Shown: positions 61,848-64,000 of the stretch, piece after piece
How the letters are laid out: each line of letters opens with the position of its first letter
Position numbering within the stretch: the first letter of the stretch is position 1
Assembly: GCA_963718635.1 (NCBI GenBank)
Contig: OY970367.1
Span: forward strand, 1,860,001-1,924,000
Source of the DNA: JAIOQJ01 sp963718635
GTDB lineage: Bacteria > Planctomycetota > Planctomycetia > Gemmatales > Gemmataceae
DNA length: 64,000 bases
Direction: 5' to 3'
Notes under the pieces: generated by a model
Told to the model about the DNA's origin: nothing
Seen by the model: the letters and a program-made list of their open reading frames with translations, nothing else
Database searches by the model: none
Program-made: the position numbers and the translations under genes

Positions 61848-62292
61848 GGAGTGAACCCGTGGAACGAGAGTACGGAACAGTATAAATTCGAGTCGAAAAA
61901 GGTGCAAACGATTCGGAGGCGCCCGCGTTATTGCGAGTAGCAGAGCGCCTGGAACGGTTGCGCGATCTTCGGATTGCAGCGATAGTCGTGAAGTTAGTGT
62001 AAATTTGCGATAGGCGTATTGCAATAGAAACTGGCAAAAAAGGCCGAAATAGTTCGCGTTCTGCGGACTTTCTGGGTTAAGACGGGCACGATGGGACGAA
62101 TGTCCGGCTGAGCGTAACGGAGCGGATAAACCTGTTGCAGCGGTGGCAAGATGGGTTATTTATGGCGGTAAGTTATACCCATAGTACAAGTTACAGCGGG
62201 CAAATTGTCGCGAGCATTTGCTGGTGATGTCCCCATCAAATAGCGTTTTGAACGCTGTAAGATAACTGTCGTAAGACTTACAGACCATTTCA

Positions 62293-62381
62293 GCTCGCTT
62301 TTCGGATGTTCAAACCGGGTTTAGAGATTCCAAGCACGGATCGGACACCTATCGCTTGGTTTGACGCACTCATCCGAAAAG
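62293..62381. repeat. CGCTTTTCGGATG inverted pair
   Basis: A 13-base arm at 62293-62305 and its complement at about 62369-62381, 63 bases apart. It lies just left of the CCTAAGCTAGTAC motif; function is unknown. Confidence 0.6.
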
Positions 62382-62430
62382 CGGAAATTCAAAACTGGCG
62401 TTTGCGGCCACCTGAACGTTTGCACTCGCG

Positions 62431-62458
62431 TTCAAAAACCGCGCGCCTAAGCTAGTAC
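62431..62458 (+). repeat. CCTAAGCTAGTAC dispersed motif, copy C
   Basis: TTCAAAAACCGCGCG followed by CCTAAGCTAGTAC. GAGATTTCTCAAATG lies just after it, whereas copies A and B have a GATTTC element before the A-run. The palindrome at 62601 is on its right, the GTAC side, as at the other sites. Confidence 0.7.
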
Positions 62459-62600
62459 GTGAGATTTCTCAAATGCGGCTGAGTATTGTTAGCCGGACGG
62501 GCTATCGAAGGAATATTGCGAACGAGGAGACGTTGCGAGCGGGACATTCGAGTCGGAGATTAAGGAGCGAGAAAACGGCCGTGTCATGGATTTCACCGAC

Positions 62601-62650
62601 CCTTCTGGAAATATTTCCAGAAGGCACTTTGCGAGAAAATCGTGGGAAAT
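62601..62650 (-). repeat. GGAAATATTTCC palindrome, copy 5 (inverted)
   Basis: 24-bp palindrome at 62601-62624 with arms CCTTCT/AGAAGG, identical to copy 3 at 8495. On the minus strand it is preceded by the TTTCCCACGATTTTCT header (62633-62648). It is more than 50 kb from the other copies, so the family is dispersed. Confidence 0.85.
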
Positions 62651-62920
62651 CGCGCATCGCCCTCAGAGCCACGAACGTTGAGGAGTGGGGCCTGTGCTCC
62701 CTAACGGTCGCGCCTCCGATGCCGATCAAGGGCGTTTGCTCCCTTCAACGATTGTCCGCCAGAAGAGGTCGTACCGCTTGAACCGGATCGCGCCACGAGA
62801 TTGCCCCGACGCGCGGACCGGTGAGCACTAGACAGCCGCACTGTTTCGCCTCGACGACAATGCGGGCGAAGGCGTGAAGGGGCTATTTTGATCCCCAGAC
62901 CAGCGTTGTGGCCGACCCTC

Positions 62921-64000
62921 TTATGCCGCCAACCGAGGCCTGAAGACGGGGGCGTCTTCCAAGTAGTCGCTCGACAGCGACACTTCCCATTCGCGAATCA
63001 ACTGGCGGTAGAGTTTGCCGACCGGCCTGAGCTTACGGTTGAGGTCGTATAGGCCCACCGGGTCAACGTGGTGATGGTCATTTCGCAGGGCAGTGTTCCA
63101 ATCCTTTTGATCGGTCAGGCTGAACCAGGTGAAACCCATCAGGGGCACGCCATCCCAGCGTAGCCGGAGCATCGCCTGCCACTGTTTGCGCAACCAACCG
63201 ACGGAATCTTGCTCTTCACGGCGGTTTGTTTCGGTGTGCATCATCGGGATGCGATAGCGATCGTAATATTGCCGGGCCAGCACGTAATAGCCGAGCACAT
63301 CGCCGGCCGGGCCGCTGCTGCCATCCGGTTGAATCAGATGTTCGTTGGTGACGTAATAATCCGTTCCCAAAATGCAGTTAGTCGTGTTCGCATGTTCGAG
63401 AAGGAAATCGTACTCGTCTGTCTCCATGCCGTGGATGCGCAGGTATTGATACATCAATGGTGAAAGGTCGTGCCCGTAGATCAAGTCGAGGGGCAGAAAG
63501 CGCCGTTCGTTTTCAAATTCGGTGATAATTACTGCCGATGGATGAGCGGGGTGCGCATACTCGCACGATTCACTCTGTACGAACACGGCGTCCGGAATCT
63601 CATCGCGAATGGCGTCCATCGCCATCACGGTTGCCCGACTCAGATTCAGTGTGGCGCGCACGAACGCCTTCTCCGACTGCAGGCATTCGTTCCACCAGCC
63701 ATATTTCGCGGAGAACATGGCGGCAATGTAGGGCTCGTTGACCGGTGTCCAGTGTTTGATGTGCGGATAGCGCGCCGCACAGGCGCGGGCATACTCGGCG
63801 AAATATTCGGGGAAGTCGCGATTTTGAAAGTTGCCAAGCCAATCAGGTACGCCGAAATGGCACAGGTCGAAGATCGGTTCAATCTGTAAGGCGCGCATCT
63901 CGGCGACGACGTCGTCGGTCCAAGTCCAATCATACATTCCGGGTCTTAGAAACGTCTTATGCATGCCGGCCCCCAGCGCAGCCAGCCGAGACCCAGTTCG
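62921..64000 (-). CDS. GH1-like glycoside hydrolase (partial, frame-interrupted)
   Basis: C-terminal 350-odd residues of a TIM-barrel glycosidase of the GH1/clan A type. Visible are IEPIFDLCHFGVPDWLGNF, the acid/base region KHWTPVNEPYIAAM (NEP), ILGTDYYVTNEHL and the nucleophile region IPMMHTETNR, then GFTWFSLTDQKDW. The gene runs off the right end of the window. At about 63963-63970 one base is missing: upstream reads ELGLGWLRWGPA, downstream MHKTFLRPGMYDW, and one added base joins them. Similar proteins are annotated as beta-glucosidase or dTDP-4-dehydrorhamnose reductase-linked hydrolases; the substrate is unknown. Confidence 0.8.
   Translation of the reverse strand, partial: RTGSRLAALGAGMHKTFLRPGMYDWTWTDDVVAEMRALQIEPIFDLCHFGVPDWLGNFQNRDFPEYFAEYARACAARYPHIKHWTPVNEPYIAAMFSAKYGWWNECLQSEKAFVRATLNLSRATVMAMDAIRDEIPDAVFVQSESCEYAHPAHPSAVIITEFENERRFLPLDLIYGHDLSPLMYQYLRIHGMETDEYDFLLEHANTTNCILGTDYYVTNEHLIQPDGSSGPAGDVLGYYVLARQYYDRYRIPMMHTETNRREEQDSVGWLRKQWQAMLRLRWDGVPLMGFTWFSLTDQKDWNTALRNDHHHVDPVGLYDLNRKLRPVGKLYRQLIREWEVSLSSDYLEDAPVFRPRLAA

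Larger units (their letters stand above)
61848..62920. other. Intergenic region between the giant gene and the GH1-like gene
   Basis: About 1.07 kb with no credible gene. It probably holds the promoter of the giant gene. It contains an inverted pair CGCTTTTCGGATG/CATCCGAAAAGCG (62293-62381), copy C of the CCTAAGCTAGTAC motif (62431-62458) and the fifth GGAAATATTTCC palindrome (62601-62650). The open frame at 62473 runs through this repeat and encodes the EIFPEG...ENRGK string, so I reject it. Confidence 0.7.

Overview
The window looks like a piece of a Planctomycetota chromosome, possibly Gemmatales or Pirellulales; I cannot place it more finely. Pointers are two DUF1559 proteins with pilin-like N-termini, a very large PATR/Gly-rich secreted protein with a PEP-CTERM-like tail, bacterial alpha-2-macroglobulin, futalosine-route menaquinone genes, a roughly 80-residue 'PFRPFRI' protein, and many palindromic intergenic repeats. 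It is moderately GC-rich and mostly housekeeping or envelope genes. I recognise no prophage, CRISPR array, rRNA or tRNA.

Layout: 0.06-4.1 kb holds three phosphorelay genes in translational overlap (kinase, Rcp1-like regulator, REC-PAS-kinase-REC hybrid). At 4.2-8.2 kb, rpsR diverges from cobalamin-dependent metH. At 8.2-9.1 kb lies an array of covarying palindromes. At 9.1-20.3 kb are a DUF1559 protein, alpha-2-macroglobulin, a HigBA-like module, an enoyl-CoA hydratase-like protein and a GspF/PilC membrane protein. At 20.5-24.5 kb (minus strand) are a YcjF-like protein, VanZ-like protein, arginine kinase McsB and two McsA-type zinc proteins. At 24.6-25.3 kb is a second palindrome region, then a lipoprotein and a DUF11 protein that share an unnamed domain, and a second DUF1559 protein. 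At 29.8-37.4 kb are a lipoate ligase with an in-frame stop, small genes, an amino-acid permease, and the two halves of a Tm-1-like system encoded divergently, followed by a sugar isomerase. At 37.7-41.2 kb are an ABC ATPase, a membrane protein and mqnC-mqnA. At 41.4-44.9 kb are a PepSY-like protein, VapBC and an OmpR-type two-component pair. At 45-50.1 kb are DUF4112, a phosphoesterase, FabG-like reductase, DUF4240, a small conserved protein, NUDIX, and a SWIM-fused ATP-dependent DNA ligase. At 50.2-61.8 kb is one gene of about 3,880 codons. The right edge cuts a GH1-like gene.

Two themes matter. First, at least thirteen otherwise well-conserved genes are interrupted by what looks like one inserted or missing base (plus one in-frame stop). 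The density, even in core genes such as metH, points to uncorrected sequencing indels rather than decay, so I annotate these as single genes and give the join. Second, intergenic DNA is full of short palindromes whose arms change in a compensating way while their centres stay fixed. A roughly 30-bp motif sits on the same side of three of these arrays, which suggests an undescribed family of non-autonomous elements.
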